A stretch of 64,000 nucleotides of DNA from Peromyscus leucopus (GCF_004664715.2 NC_051082.1:10230498-10294497), one strand, 5' to 3'. Positions 32,351 to 42,835 are shown, counted from the first letter of the stretch. Made by a program: numbers and translations. The notes: a model not told the origin generated them from the sequence alone.

Positions 32351-32816
32351 CCAAAGCTGGACTCTTGAAGATGTCGGGCTCACCATCTTTTCTACATTCC
32401 CTGAGTTTTTATGTCCATCACATTGTCCTTGCAAATAGAGCTTTGCAAAGCCCTTAGGTATAGGTTATTTCATGCTGTCTGTTGGTATAGAGACTCGAGA
32501 ATTGGAAAGTCCAAGGAGTCTCCAATGTTGACTGACATGCGTGAGGGCTGGCCCTGGAGTGTCCTATGGGAATTGGTATAGCAAGTTCACCATATTCGAG
32601 AATTCCCCCAATAAGAAAAATTATTGGCATTTCCCAGCTACCTTCTGACTCCATATTAAAGGATTAGAGATCCATTGACTGTACAGATAAAGAAAGTCCC
32701 TGTGGGGTTTATTTAAAACCATACCTGAATAAACTTTGTTCAAAAATGACACAATACCACATACCTTGTAGGTTAACTTAAAAATAAAAAGAAGTTATTA
32801 AGAACGACCCACCTGA
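32351..32816. other. Unique sequence
   Basis: No repeat or exon recognised. Confidence 0.4.
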
Positions 32817-32940
32817 GCCAGGCATGGCGGCACACATCTATAACTCCAGAACTCTAGAGGATGAGACTGGAGGAGTGTCTCAAGTTCCAGGCTAGCCTGG
32901 GCTACATAGAGAGACCTTGTTGCAAAACACAAAAAGTCAA
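32817..32940 (+). mobile_element. B1-type SINE
   Basis: 'gagccaggcatggcggcaca', 'caggctagcctgggctacat' and 'agagagaccttgttgcaaaa'. Older B1 subfamily. Confidence 0.85.
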
Positions 32941-33179
32941 GACCAAAGCAAACAAAACAAAGCTGGCTGCCGGCTCCTTCATACAGTTTAATACATGTAA
33001 TTGAGTTACATACATGTAATAAATTTCCTGTAGAAACCCCCCCCCCAAACACACACACACCATAACAGGGGTTGGAGGAACCCCGGAATGTACCGCTCAA
33101 GTCTGTCATCTCCCCGGGGCCCATGACCTGCTAGCTAAACACAGTAGGCAGACAGACAGTTGCATTAGAGGGATACAGA

Positions 33180-33440
33180 GAGGTGTTGTGGAGAAGAACT
33201 TGCTGTGCAAACCTGGGGACCTGGGTTCCCATCCCCAGCTCCCACATAAAAGCTGGACATGGCGGTGCACGTCTATCACCTCAGCTCCGGGTGGAGGAGG
33301 GTGGACACCCTTGGAATTCACTAGCCAGCCAGTCTAGGGGAATCAGTGAGCTCCAGGTTCAGTGAGAGAGCCTAACTCAAAAAATAATAAAAAATAAATA
33401 AATAATAAATCAGCGGAGAGTGACTGAGGGAAGGTGTGAT
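33180..33440 (+). mobile_element. RSINE1/B4-type SINE
   Basis: 'tggggacctgggttcccatc', 'agctggacatggcggtgcac', 'cagtgagctccaggttcagt' and 'gagtgactgagggaagg'. Almost full-length, with an expanded AATAAAT segment at 33380-33410. Confidence 0.85.
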
Positions 33441-33719
33441 GATGTGGCCGAAACCCTTCACCTGCTAGCAGGACGCACTTGGGTGGAGCTCTTGCTCTGT
33501 GCAGAGATAGCATCAGTTGGCTCTCAGTGTGCAACAGTTGCCTCTGCTGACCGACTGCCGCTCTTTATCTCCGGGCAGGAATTCATTTATGACGCTGTGA
33601 AATGCCGGCCTTATCAAGGGATGTGATGGGTTAATGCCCCGCATGCTTCACCTCGATTACCTTTGGTCCTGATGCTGGTGTTGACAGTACAGGTTTGAAC
33701 TTGAGGGAGGGGGGCCGGG

Positions 33720-33880
33720 GCGGAAGAAGATAATTAAAAGGCTCCTACTTGCCTGCTGACCTGTTTAGAGCAGGTAAGACCTGCCCAGGTGTGGGCATGG
33801 GCCCTTCACCTACAGCCCTATCTCCCCAGGGAGATAAATTCACAGTTAATAAATGTAAGAGGAGGCTATGAGCCAGCACA
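33720..33880. promoter_or_regulatory. Weak candidate conserved element
   Basis: 'gaagataattaaaaggctcc' and 'cacagttaataaatgtaaga' flank a GC-mixed core that includes the E-box-like CAGGTG (near 33785). No repeat match. Confidence 0.18.
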
Positions 33881-34019
33881 GAGCTGCTGGCCCAGCCCAG
33901 TGGATCAAAGAAAACTGACTGACTCTCAGTGGGAAATACTAGGGGTCAGAGAAGGGTTCCTGTCATAGAGTTAGCAAGGAAAAGCTAGTGTGGGGAGAAT
34001 CCCGAGATCCTCATTTGTC

Positions 34020-34165
34020 TAGAGTAATGGGGTCTTGAGCAGAAACCTCAACCTGCTGAGGCCTAAGCCTCCATCGCTTCAGTCTTAGGGCTTCTGGGAG
34101 GATACTTGATAAGGAAAAGCAACCAGGTCATACCTGGGGCAGAGTAGGTGCTTAAGAAGTCCAAA
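34020..34165 (+). mobile_element. MIR-like fragment
   Basis: 'cagaaacctcaacctgctga' with a 3' 'agtaggtgcttaagaagtcc' (MIR: catagtaagcgctcaataaa). Degraded. Confidence 0.45.
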
Positions 34166-34204
34166 TCCCCACCCCACTTTGCTACATATGAGAAATAAGA
34201 CCAA

Positions 34205-34219
34205 AAAAAAGTATTTATT

Positions 34220-34271
<52 letters not shown>

Positions 34272-34435
34272 AGGGATGCACCAGTATCATGGCCCATGTG
34301 TGGAGGTTAGAGGATGACTTGTGGATAGTCAGTTCTTTCTTTCTACCCTGTGGGTCCCTGGGATTGAACTCAGGATGTCAGGCTTGGTGGCAATCACCTT
34401 TACCCTGTTGAGTCATCTCTACGTCCATCGCCCTT
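34205..34435 (-). mobile_element. B3-type SINE, antisense, with (GT)n
   Basis: (GT)n at 34221-34269, then 'gaggttagaggatgacttgt', 'ccctgggattgaactcagga' and 'accctgttgagtcatctcta'. Confidence 0.9.
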
Positions 34436-35194
34436 TGGTTTCTGAAAATGGCTTTGGAAGTAAAGTGGTCTAGGGTGCTGCCATCAGTTTATTGACCCAT
34501 GCAACAGACATAAGAAGCGGGCTTGTAAGTACTGAGCTCTTTTAGGCCCAGTGCCAAGCACGAAGAGCAGGGAAACCCAGGTAAGGTGCAAAAGCTACCC
34601 TTGAATCTCTGGCCTAAAGAAGAGAGAAATCTTGGTTGGGGCTGGAACACACCCCATGCTGAGCACTTGCTGTGGATAGTACTTTTCTTACATTTCCTTT
34701 GGCTTGTGGTTTTGGAGATTTCTGTCTGTGGTTGCTTGGCTTTATATTCTCGAGAAGAACACCAGGGAGAGGGGCTCCTATGAGAAGTTTTTGGTGTTCT
34801 CTTCATGGACCGCAAGGAAGCAGATCATACAACAGCTAGTGCACCTAGACCAGGAACTCTCCCTGACTGACCAGCTAGGTCCCTTCTGGAAAAGCTTCCA
34901 CAAATTCCCTCAATAGTGCCACTGGCTGGTGACCGACAGTTCAAAACAATTCAGTACTGTGTGGCATTTCAGATGTCAGAAAGGATACCCCAGAGCCCTC
35001 TGTATTCAGGCACCCCTCATTGGAGGCTGTTGTAGAATTGAACTGATCCCGCTGTCTCCTCCCTCTCTAATCCGGAGTGTGTGGCCTGTGGACCTCCTAC
35101 ACTGACGTCAACCAGACAGATGGTCTCAGGCCCCACCCACAGCTGCAGAAACAGCTCCACATTGACAAGGACTAGGTGTAGACCCTTTCCTTAT
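34436..35194. other. Unique sequence
   Basis: No repeat or exon recognised. Overlapping short frames lie at 34489-34916 on both strands. Confidence 0.4.
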
Positions 35195-35495
35195 GTTCTC
35201 AGCTGATAAAAGCCACACATCTCCCTTGGCTTCTAGAAACTTTGATTTTTCAAATGGTGTTTCTCAGGTCCAATCTCTGTTGGACCCTCCTCTATCTCTG
35301 ACCAGGACCCTCCTGGCTTCCTCTAATAAGGACCCCATCATGATGCCGCCTATATAGGGCAGCAGAATCATGCCTGCATCTGAAGATCTCTAACTCAATC
35401 ATGTCTACAGAGTCCTTCCCTCTAAGGTATATGTTATCATAGGTCTGGGGGCTCCAGTGGATGCCGAGGTGAACATTTAATGAGGCCATTGTTCT
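35195..35495 (-). mobile_element. Ancient LTR-like repeat (MaLR type?), antisense
   Basis: 'atctctaactcaatcatgtc' then 'agagtccttccctctaaggt' matches the common old mammalian 'taacttaatcacatctgcaaagtcc' type. The family is uncertain. Confidence 0.4.
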
Positions 35496-35504
35496 GCCTA
35501 CCAA

Positions 35505-35594
35505 ATGCCTGCCTGCCTGCCTTCCTTCCTTCCTTCCTTCCTTTCTTCCTTCCTTCCTCCCTCCCTCCCTCCCTCCTTCCCTCCCTCCCTCCAT

Positions 35595-35637
<43 letters not shown>

Positions 35638-35640
35638 TTT
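35505..35640. repeat. (TTCC)n, (CCCT)n and (ATTT)n run
   Basis: Three adjacent simple repeats; the (ATTT)n part runs into the antisense tail of the next SINE. Confidence 0.96.
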
Positions 35641-35793
35641 TGGTTTTTTGAGACAGGGTTTCTCTGTGTAGCTTTGGAGCCTTTCCTGGAACTCACTTTG
35701 TAGACCAGGCTGGCCTCAAACTCACAGAGATCCACCTGGCTCTGCCTCCCCCGAGTGCTGGGATTAAAGGCATGCGCCACCACCGCCCAGCTG
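35640..35793 (-). mobile_element. Full-length B1 SINE, cricetid-type, antisense
   Basis: 'tgagacagggtttctctgtg', 'tagctttggagcctttcctg', 'gtagaccaggctggcctcaa' and 'gtgctgggattaaaggcatg'. The longer 'tttggagcctttcctg' segment is the same cricetid-type signature seen at 18 kb. Low divergence. Confidence 0.95.
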
Positions 35794-36600
35794 CCTTTAT
35801 TGTTTACACCTCCCTACATAAGGGGAATGTGGTGTTCCTGGAGATGGAGTCTTCTGTCAATATCATAACTGCTCAGCCCCCTCAAAGCCTTCTCTGTGCC
35901 TCTCCATACTTCAAGATTCCTTCTTGCCCCCCTTCTCCACCCCCCCCCACCCTAAACCATCGTCCTGGGAGCTTTAGATTCTCAGGAAACTTATGCTGAT
36001 CAAACATTCAATTTTTCCCCCTTTAGGACAGAGATACCCAACTCTTAGGGTGCTAGTGTGGGTCACTTCGTTTTGAATATGATAGCACATGCTGCCTGAT
36101 TTCTTCTATTTGTTTTAGTGGTTCTCATACCACCCACAGTGACATTTGCAGCTGCTCAAATGGGTCACCAAACCAGACCAAGGTCCCAGAATGTTCAAGA
36201 ATAAACACAAAACCAAGCCGTCACATCCATCACACGTGGAAACGCTTTTCTTCCATCCCAAAGCAGACCCCAAGGAGAAACAGGAAGTGGCTTTGCAAAG
36301 TACCAGCCAAGCCCAGAGCTTCCCATGCTGAGAAGTGACCTACTACACTCATGAGAGACATGTCTGGGTGGGCATCATTGCCCACGGCTAGGTACAATGC
36401 CGAGACGTGCCCAGCATCTCCGAGGTTATAGAATTTTCTGTATTAATGTGGAGCTGTTGGGTGGAGTGAGAGCAGTGCTAGGTGGGGTGCCCTGAGCAGA
36501 GCTTTGCTCTTATCCCTCTGATATCACCTCTTCTCACCTCTCCACATGATCTATGAGCTTCCTGACTCTCGAGGGCTGTGTCAAAGAGGGTGTGGTGTCT
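35794..36600. other. Unique sequence with a poly-C stretch near 35940
   Basis: No repeat or exon recognised. Confidence 0.4.
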
Positions 36601-36740
36601 GCCTGCCTGGGCCTCGCTCCTGCCGCCGATGGTACTATCACACCCTGATTAGTATTAATAATTGATTTATATAGCACCTTTTACAAGCCTCCAAGTATTC
36701 GGCACAATCGGTTCCTGTGTGGACACACGCATCACTTCGC
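36600..36740. promoter_or_regulatory. Candidate conserved element
   Basis: 'gattagtattaataattgat' followed by 'ttatatagcaccttttacaa'. The first part is dense in homeodomain-type cores. The second resembles a word found in old vertebrate-wide repeats, so it may be an exapted ancient repeat. Confidence 0.25.
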
Positions 36741-37164
36741 CCTCATTGCCCCACCTGGGAGGAGCGTGGTAATAGTGGCGCCAGTCACCTCGATGGCGCC
36801 ACTGATGTGACATGGGGACAGTTTGATGCGGGAAGTGGGGCAGTTTGTTATCTCCTTGGGCAGGGGCGGGGGTGGGGGGGCCAGGCTAGGTTTATTAATA
36901 AGTCAAAGGGTTCAACCACAGAGAAGCAGGCTTGGGCCATGGGGTGTGGTAGCTTCCTCATTACAGAGATGAAAAGAAACAGAGCGGCTGATGGAATAAA
37001 AATAATCTCAATGACAAAGATGATATAAGGTCCACATATGTGTGAGTCATATCAACATCTCTCCCCTGCTTAGACAAATTGGAACATAGATAGAGGTGGT
37101 TATCCAAGGCTCGGGGTACTGGCAGCCATATTTGAGCGGCTTGTCTACATCTAGGATTTGGAGA
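36741..37164. other. Unique sequence with G-rich motif
   Basis: G-quadruplex-type run at 36858-36880; otherwise unassigned. Confidence 0.4.
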
Positions 37165-37334
37165 GTCCTAGTCAATGATAATATTTATGTTGTTTCCCAC
37201 ACCCCACCCACACCCTCTGTGTACATGTATAACTAACTGGTGGAAGTTTGTTCTCTTGTGGGTCCTGGGAATTGAACTCAGGTCCTCAGGCTTGGCAGCA
37301 AAAACCTTTACCTCTTGAGCCATCTCACTGGCCT
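37165..37334 (-). mobile_element. B3-type SINE, antisense
   Basis: 'cttgtgggtcctgggaattg', 'aactcaggtcctcaggcttg' and 'cctcttgagccatctcactg'. The tail side is degraded. Confidence 0.88.
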
Positions 37335-37478
37335 TACAATGTATTTTGAGACAGGGTCTCTCGATGATCTCACAATGTATTTTGAGGCAGGGTCTCTCAA
37401 TGACCTCACAGTGTATTTGGAGACAGGGTCTCTCACTGATCTCACAATGTATTTTGAGGCAGAGTCTTTCACTGGTCT
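37335..37478. repeat. 36-bp minisatellite, 4 units, inside a B4
   Basis: Units at 37335, 37371, 37407 and 37443, each containing 'atgtattttgaggcagggtc' with small changes. The unit carries the antisense B4/B1 words 'gagacagggtctctcactga', so the array arose by amplifying part of the SINE. Because 36 is divisible by 3, the antisense frame reads as a 12-residue repeat. That frame is not a gene. Confidence 0.93.
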
Positions 37479-37680
37479 GGAATGTATCAATTAGGCAGGC
37501 TGGCTGGCTTGCCCCCCCCCCCCCCCCCCCACCCCAGGATCCTCTTCCCTCCACCTCCCCAGTGCTAGGGTTACAAGTGTGTGCCACTACATCTGACTTT
37601 TTGTATGTGTTCTAGAGATTGAACTGGGGTCCTAATGCTTGCTGGGCAGGCACTTGACTGACAGCCATCTCCCAAGTCTC
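37479..37680 (-). mobile_element. B4-type SINE, antisense, remainder
   Basis: 'aggcaggctggctggcttgc', a 19-nt C run at 37512-37530, 'ccagtgctagggttacaagt', and 'tagagattgaactggggtcc'. It belongs with the tandem array immediately upstream. Confidence 0.75.
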
Positions 37681-37709
37681 AAGAGCTTCCATTACTTGAA
37701 TTTGTTTCC

Positions 37710-37900
37710 CAGAGTCACCATCATGTAGTTTAAGAGCATGAAGTTGGCTGGGATTTTTTCATGTGGAGACCATTTTTGACGCCCACTAACTGAGTGATCT
37801 TGGACAAAAGATCACAGACTCTACACTCAACTCAGTTTTCTCATTTCCATGTGTGATTACTTTGCAGAAATGAAACAGTGTCTGACATGTGGTGCTTGTT
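37710..37900 (+). mobile_element. MIR fragment
   Basis: 'aactgagtgatcttggacaa', 'ctcagttttctcatttccat' and 'gaaacagtgtctgacatgtg'. Sense MIR, long but mutated. Confidence 0.75.
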
Positions 37901-37924
37901 CCACCAGGATAAACTATTTATTAT

Positions 37925-38095
37925 TTTATCATCATCATCAGCAACAGTTCTATCACCCCCTCATCACCAGTATCATCATCATCTCCATCACCACCCTCAT
38001 CATCTCCATCACAACCATCATCATCTCCTTCACCAGCATCATTACCAATATCATCAGCATCTCCATCACCAGTATCATCAGCATCTCCATTCACT
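37925..38095. repeat. ATC-type trinucleotide tract
   Basis: Mixed ATC / CACCAT / CATCTC triplets over 170 bp. Isoleucine/histidine-rich frames here are artefacts. Confidence 0.95.
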
Positions 38096-38707
38096 AGCAG
38101 CTCTCCTCAGAGGAATAAGATGTCTACTAAGAACAAATGGTCTTCCCAGAAATAAGGGCTGAAACATGGAGAAAGTGTCTCATGGTTGTCTGAAGTCTTG
38201 TATTCTGCCTCCTGGGAGGTTGGGGAAAAACCTAGACTCACCCAGTAGTAAAGATCAAGCTTAGAAATGAGTCAGAGAAGTTGGTCAGCCAAGTGAAGAA
38301 ACTCAGAGACCAGGAAGCTAAAGGCCATGTGACGGTTCCAAGGAAGCCAGGCCTTACATAAGGTGGGGACTGAGATGATAGGGAACCTAGGACTTGGATG
38401 GTGACATCAGATTAGAATTTTCTGAATCCATCCCACCCCATGCCAGAGGGGTGGTCCAGGTTCTGGGAATAATACCCAACAGGGCCATGTAAATGAGGGG
38501 CCTGGCTACAGTAGTCTCCTCTCTCAGGGAGTCTTAGAACCCACCACTGGGCAGAGACTTCCAGAAGATCTTGTGGTAGAGAAACCCTTTACTTTGTGCT
38601 GAGCCTTTCTCAAATCCATTTATCAATTGCAGACACCCCTTATAATTTAGGACTGGGATCCTAAGCAGGATTTTTTTAGTGGTGTTTGGTGTTTTAAATT
38701 TTTAATC
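38096..38707. other. Unique sequence
   Basis: No repeat or exon recognised. Confidence 0.4.
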
Positions 38708-38830
38708 ATATTTCATTCATTCATTCATTCATTCATTCATTTTATTTTGTATGTGGTGGGGTGTGGAGGTCAAAGAACAGCTTTCTTTCCACTATGTGAA
38801 TCCTAGGGATCAAACTCAGGTGTAAGCAAG
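38708..38830 (-). mobile_element. B3-type SINE fragment with (ATTC)n, antisense
   Basis: An (ATTC)n tract to about 38735, then 'gtgtggaggtcaaagaacag' and 'tagggatcaaactcaggt'. The SINE head is missing. Confidence 0.7.
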
Positions 38831-39090
38831 TCTCAGTCTTGGGAAACCTTCAGGACCTGGTGACCCAGGACAGCTGGTCACCCTCAATCCATCTTTCAGG
38901 GAATATAGATATAGAAGAGTTGGATTTCACAGCTTTCAAAAAAAAAAAAAAAAAAGCAAGTCAATTCTATCAGAGTAAACTCAAACTTTCACTGGAAAAC
39001 CAAACAAAAACAAATCTCCACAAAGTCTTTCTCATCAAACCATACTCTTTGCTACTTCAACAATAGTGCTTTTAAGATTTATCTAATTTT

Positions 39091-39275
39091 GGGCCAGAGA
39101 GATGGCTCAGAGATTAAGAGCACTGGCTGCTCTTCCAGAGGACCTGGGATCAATTCCCAGCACCCACATGGCTGCTCACAACTGTCTGTAACTCCTGTTC
39201 CGGGAGATCAGTCACACTCACACAAATATACATGTAGGCAAAACACCAATGCACATAAAATAAAAATAAAATTTT
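39091..39275 (+). mobile_element. B2 SINE (left arm of inverted pair)
   Basis: 'gggccagagagatggctcag', 'attaagagcactggctgctc', 'gggatcaattcccagcaccc' and a tail with AAAATAAAAATAAAATTTTA. Its tail meets the tail of the next, opposite B2. Confidence 0.95.
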
Positions 39276-39481
39276 ATTTAATTTTATTTCATGTGAGTGT
39301 TTGCCTGCACTAATGCTCACCTCCCATGTGCAGTGCCCACAGAGACCAGAAGACGGTGCTGGATCCCTTGGAACTAGAGTTACAGATAATTGGGAGCCTT
39401 CATGTGGATGCTGGGAACTGAACCCAGGTCCTCTGGAAGAGCAGTTGGTGCCCTGAACCGTGGAGTCATCTCTCCAGCCTC
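39276..39481 (-). mobile_element. B2 SINE, antisense (right arm of inverted pair)
   Basis: Starts in T-rich tail, then 'tgctgggaactgaacccagg', 'tcctctggaagagcagttgg' and 'gtcatctctccagcctc'. Adjoins the sense B2 with essentially no spacer. Confidence 0.95.
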
Positions 39482-39861
39482 AATAGAGCTTTAAAATAAT
39501 TCTCTTCCAGTCTCCTGCCACTCACTGGAATAACTGTAGTCACCATAGTGCCCTCATGCCCCTTGGGGGTGTTTCTGCATGCCAGGCTCCTTGCTCAGCT
39601 CTTAGAATTCCAATCTATCATTGAGCTTGCGTAAGGATCTCCACGAAGGTAGGAACTGTGGGAACTGAAGCTAAGATCAGGTCACTTGATCAGAACCAGG
39701 CTATCCTGGTGAGGGCGATTTGCACGCAGGTGACCTGAGAGTGTCTTCATCTCACACATCCTGTTTGTGTGCATGGCTCTCCGAGGGTAAGTCTCAGCAA
39801 CACAGACGACCCAGCTTGAGGCTGGAAACGTAGTATGGGCACAGTGAATACGTGTGACTGA
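39482..39861. other. Unique sequence
   Basis: No repeat or exon clearly recognised. Confidence 0.35.
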
Positions 39862-40060
39862 GAGTCCATGAGATGGCTCAGCAGGTAAAGGTGCTTGCTG
39901 CTAAGTCTGGTGACCTGAATTTGATTCCCCAGCACCAAAGTGGTGGAAGGAGAGAAATGATTCTCCCAACATTACCATCTAACTTCCACATGTATGCTCT
40001 TGCCAGAAAATATACATGCACATGCATTCCAGTGCGTGCGCACACGAATGTAATGAAAGA
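39862..40060 (+). mobile_element. B3-type SINE
   Basis: 'catgagatggctcagcaggt', 'aaaggtgcttgctgctaagt', 'gacctgaatttgattcccca' and 'aagtggtggaaggagagaaa'. A good B3 head and body. Confidence 0.9.
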
Positions 40061-40284
40061 AAACGTTAAAATTTTGTTAAGTGGCATCAAGATAAAATAA
40101 AAAACAAAACTTACATTCTCTTTGCACATCATAAAAATATTTTTGCCAAGGCTGGCCTAACCGACTGGTTTTCCTCCCTTTTTGGCAACCATAATAAGAG
40201 TTACTTTTAATGTGTCGGTCTCCTATTGGATGTGAGCTCTTATACATACAGTAGCGCCCCCGCTTCCGCTTCCTCTTTTTTTTT

Positions 40285-40600
40285 GGAGAGGTGTGTGGTC
40301 CAAGAGCCACAGTAGATGCCTGAAACCATGGGCAGTAGGACCCCCCAAGGCTGAGAAGGCTGTTGCAATAAGGTGGTACTCCTGGGTTGGTGTGTGTAGC
40401 AAGGGCACTCTGTTCAAATGGGAGAGAGTCAAGGAAGGTTGGCCCAGGATCTACAGAATTGCTTCATGTCACTCAGAGTGGCACAATCCAATGCCGTGAT
40501 GAATGAATGTGTCTGGAATGTCTCATCTGATTTTTTGGGGGGTCACAATTAACCACACTTGGCTGAATCCATGAGAAGTGAAGTTAGGGATAAGCAGATA
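40285..40600. mobile_element. Probable Tigger/MER2-type DNA transposon fossil
   Basis: 'gccacagtagatgcctgaaa' and 'cacaattaaccacacttggc' resemble the inner ends of Tigger-like elements ('...ggtagatgcctgaaaccgcgg', 'ggttgaccgcgggtaactg'). Diverged, ends not fixed. Confidence 0.45.
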
Positions 40601-41044
40601 ACTATTGAGCACAAGTGTATATCCATATATAAAACATACAGTGGGCAGCATATACATACATATATGTAATACATGCATGATGATAAGGATAAGCCCATAT
40701 ACCAGCACGGTGCACGGACCTTGGGAAATCCTCTACTGAGGGAACGGATACAAATTAAGATGTCTGACAAGAAGACATGAAGTGGCGCTGCCGAGGAAGT
40801 CTCACCAACACATTTGGGAAACATGAGGCTCTTATCTGAGTCTGTGATTTCTGGAGAGGAGGGAGGTACATACCTCAGCAGGGAGGTTACTGTCTCAGGG
40901 TGGCTGCTTCCGAAGCTCACCACCTCCTCTGGAAGCCATCAGTGACTGGCAAGAGGCAGCCTGTGGGGAGGAGCTTTGGGTCACAGACTATCTGTAGGTG
41001 AAGAAACCCAGCGATGACAGCTAACACAGTCCTTTACAATGGCT
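40601..41044. other. Unique sequence
   Basis: A short TATA-rich segment at 40610-40680; otherwise nothing recognised. Confidence 0.4.
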
Positions 41045-41099
41045 TGCCGCGCTGCTGACAAGCTAGGTATAATTAAGCCAATTACACCTCACCGCAAGG

Positions 41100-41235
41100 C
41101 TCCTAACGAGCCTAGTACAATTTAATCCCCCATTCAGAGATAAGAAAATGAAGGTACAAGAGGTTATGTAACTTGCCCAAGGTCGTGGATCTTGGAAGCC
41201 ACTGTTTGGCTGGAGTCCATGCCTGACCCCCTCGG
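41100..41235 (-). mobile_element. MIR fragment
   Basis: 'cccccattcagagataagaa' and 'atgtaacttgcccaaggtcg'. Antisense MIR. Just upstream, 41068-41087 (TATAATTAAGCCAATTACAC) is an AT-rich motif pair that is not MIR-derived. Confidence 0.8.
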
Positions 41236-41299
41236 GGCGTTTCCCACAGCCTGTGAAGAAAGGTTTGAGGAGTGCTCTGTGCCACCATGTTGCTGGTTG

Positions 41300-41465
41300 G
41301 GCTGGGCAAGGTGGTGAGTGCCTGTCATCCCAGCGCTTGAAGGCTGAGACAGGAGGATTGTGAATTTGGGGCCAGCCTGGGCTATCGGAAACACCCTATC
41401 CCAGGAGGATTGTGAATTTGGGGCCAGCCTGGGCTATGGGAAACACCCTATCCCCAAATAAAAAC
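41300..41465 (+). mobile_element. B1-type SINE with 52-bp internal tandem duplication
   Basis: A B1 head ('gctgggcaaggtggtgagtg', 'catcccagcgcttgaaggct') is followed by two copies of the same 52 bp (41351-41402 and 41403-41454) starting 'aggaggattgtgaatttggg'. The copies differ at one base. Confidence 0.92.
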
Positions 41466-41689
41466 AACAAAAATGTTGCTAGTTGGATCTATTGGCAAGA
41501 GGCTGACAGTTCTGAAGGTAATAACTTTATTTCTTTCTCAAATGGCTTGTCAGTAGCTTCCACTGAGGTGCATTCTCTCCACCTGAGACATCCTGTGGAC
41601 ATTTATTTCTTGGTACAACAGGGATATTTTATTCAGCAATTTCTTTTGATAATCTCCATTTTATTTATTCGTGCATTAATTCATTAGCT

Positions 41690-41885
41690 TTTGGAGACAG
41701 GGTCTTGTGTAGCCCAGGCTGGCCTTGAACTCACTTTGTAGCTGAGGTTGGACTTCAACTCTTGCTTCTCCACCTTCTAGGTTGTCAGATCTAAGCCCCT
41801 GGGCCTGGAAACACACATTTTCTTTCCCCTAGGGCCTTGCATGTGCTTGCAAGCTCTCTACCTGTGAGCTACCTCCCAGACCTGG
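41690..41885 (-). mobile_element. Composite ID-B1 SINE, antisense
   Basis: The antisense B1 half ('ggagacagggtcttgtgtag', 'cccaggctggccttgaactc') is followed by the antisense ID half ('agggccttgcatgtgcttgc', 'ctacctgtgagctacctccc'). Confidence 0.85.
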
Positions 41886-42334
41886 AGTTTTACCTTGTAG
41901 ATGGTGAAACTAAAGAAAGATCCAGAAACTCCAGCTCGTTCAAGGTCAGCTGGAATCTTCTGACATCCATAAACCAACACAAGCCTCACTCTACACTCTT
42001 GAAAATGGCAGAAAAGCTGGGGCTCAGGAAATAAGGAAATCCCCTCCCCAAACCACACACTTCTGCCCTGCAAATCATCAGGATGTGTAGGGACAGGAGA
42101 TGTCTTGATGAAATGCAGGGATCGCCCTATGCCCTGAAATTCTAGAGTTTTCCCCACCGCTCCCACTATTTTCTGAGTGTGTTATCTTGAGTCTTGATTT
42201 AAGGTGTGACTTCTCCCATCCCTCACCTCTCACCACCACCCGTTCAGCCAGTTTTTCTCCATCTTCAAGGTAGTTCAAATGATTAATGGAGGCCAGGGGT
42301 CAACCTTGGGTATCATTCCTCAGGCGGCCTCTAC

Positions 42335-42515
42335 CTTGTTTTTTTTTTTAAGGCAGCGTCTCTCACTCACCTGGAACTTAACTATGGAGTCCCAGGGGTC
42401 CACCGCCTCTGCCTCCCCGTCACTGAGACTACTCTTGCAAGCCACCATGAGTGGCTTTTTATGTGGATTCTGTGACTCTAACTCAGGTCCTCATGCTTGC
42501 AAGAAAAGTACTTTC
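42335..42515 (-). mobile_element. B4-type SINE, antisense
   Basis: 'ttttaaggcagcgtctctca', 'ccccgtcactgagactactc' and 'actcaggtcctcatgcttgc'. Confidence 0.72.
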
Positions 42516-42642
42516 AAGTTCCAAGTTCTGCCCCGCCCCCCACCTCCCGGGCCACACAACATGTTCTCCCATTCTCCGTAGTTCTGGTCACCTTTCTCCA
42601 AAATGCCTCTAACACATGGGAGGGCCACAGGGCTCTGTAAAG

Positions 42643-42835
42643 CAGGGGTTCTCAACCTTCCTGACACTGTGACCCTTTAATACAGTTCCTCATGTTGTGG
42701 TGACCCCCAACCATAAATTTATTTTCATTGATATTTCATAACTGTAATTTTGCTACTGTTATGAATTGTAAGGGAAATCTCTGATATGCAGGATATCAGA
42801 TATGGGACTCCCTCCAAGGAGTCGAGACCCACAGG
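42643..42835 (+). mobile_element. URR1-type hAT (Charlie) DNA transposon fossil
   Basis: 'caggggttctcaaccttcct', 'tacagttcctcatgttgtgg' and 'tttcataactgtaattttgc' are diagnostic words of the rodent URR1 element. The 3' terminal repeat is degraded. Confidence 0.9.

Noticed and set aside
37335..37478. CRISPR-like array
   Set aside because: Units are head-to-tail without spacers and SINE-derived, in a vertebrate genome. The same applies to the arrays at 23574 and 44971.
37168..37587. 139-codon antisense frame with a 12-residue repeat
   Set aside because: Produced by the 36-bp minisatellite inside a B4 SINE. Reported as a repeat, not a gene.
40250..40270. CTCF-like motif (GCGCCCCCGCTTCC)
   Set aside because: Only the G-rich core fits and the flanking positions do not. 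Similarly weak at 53036.
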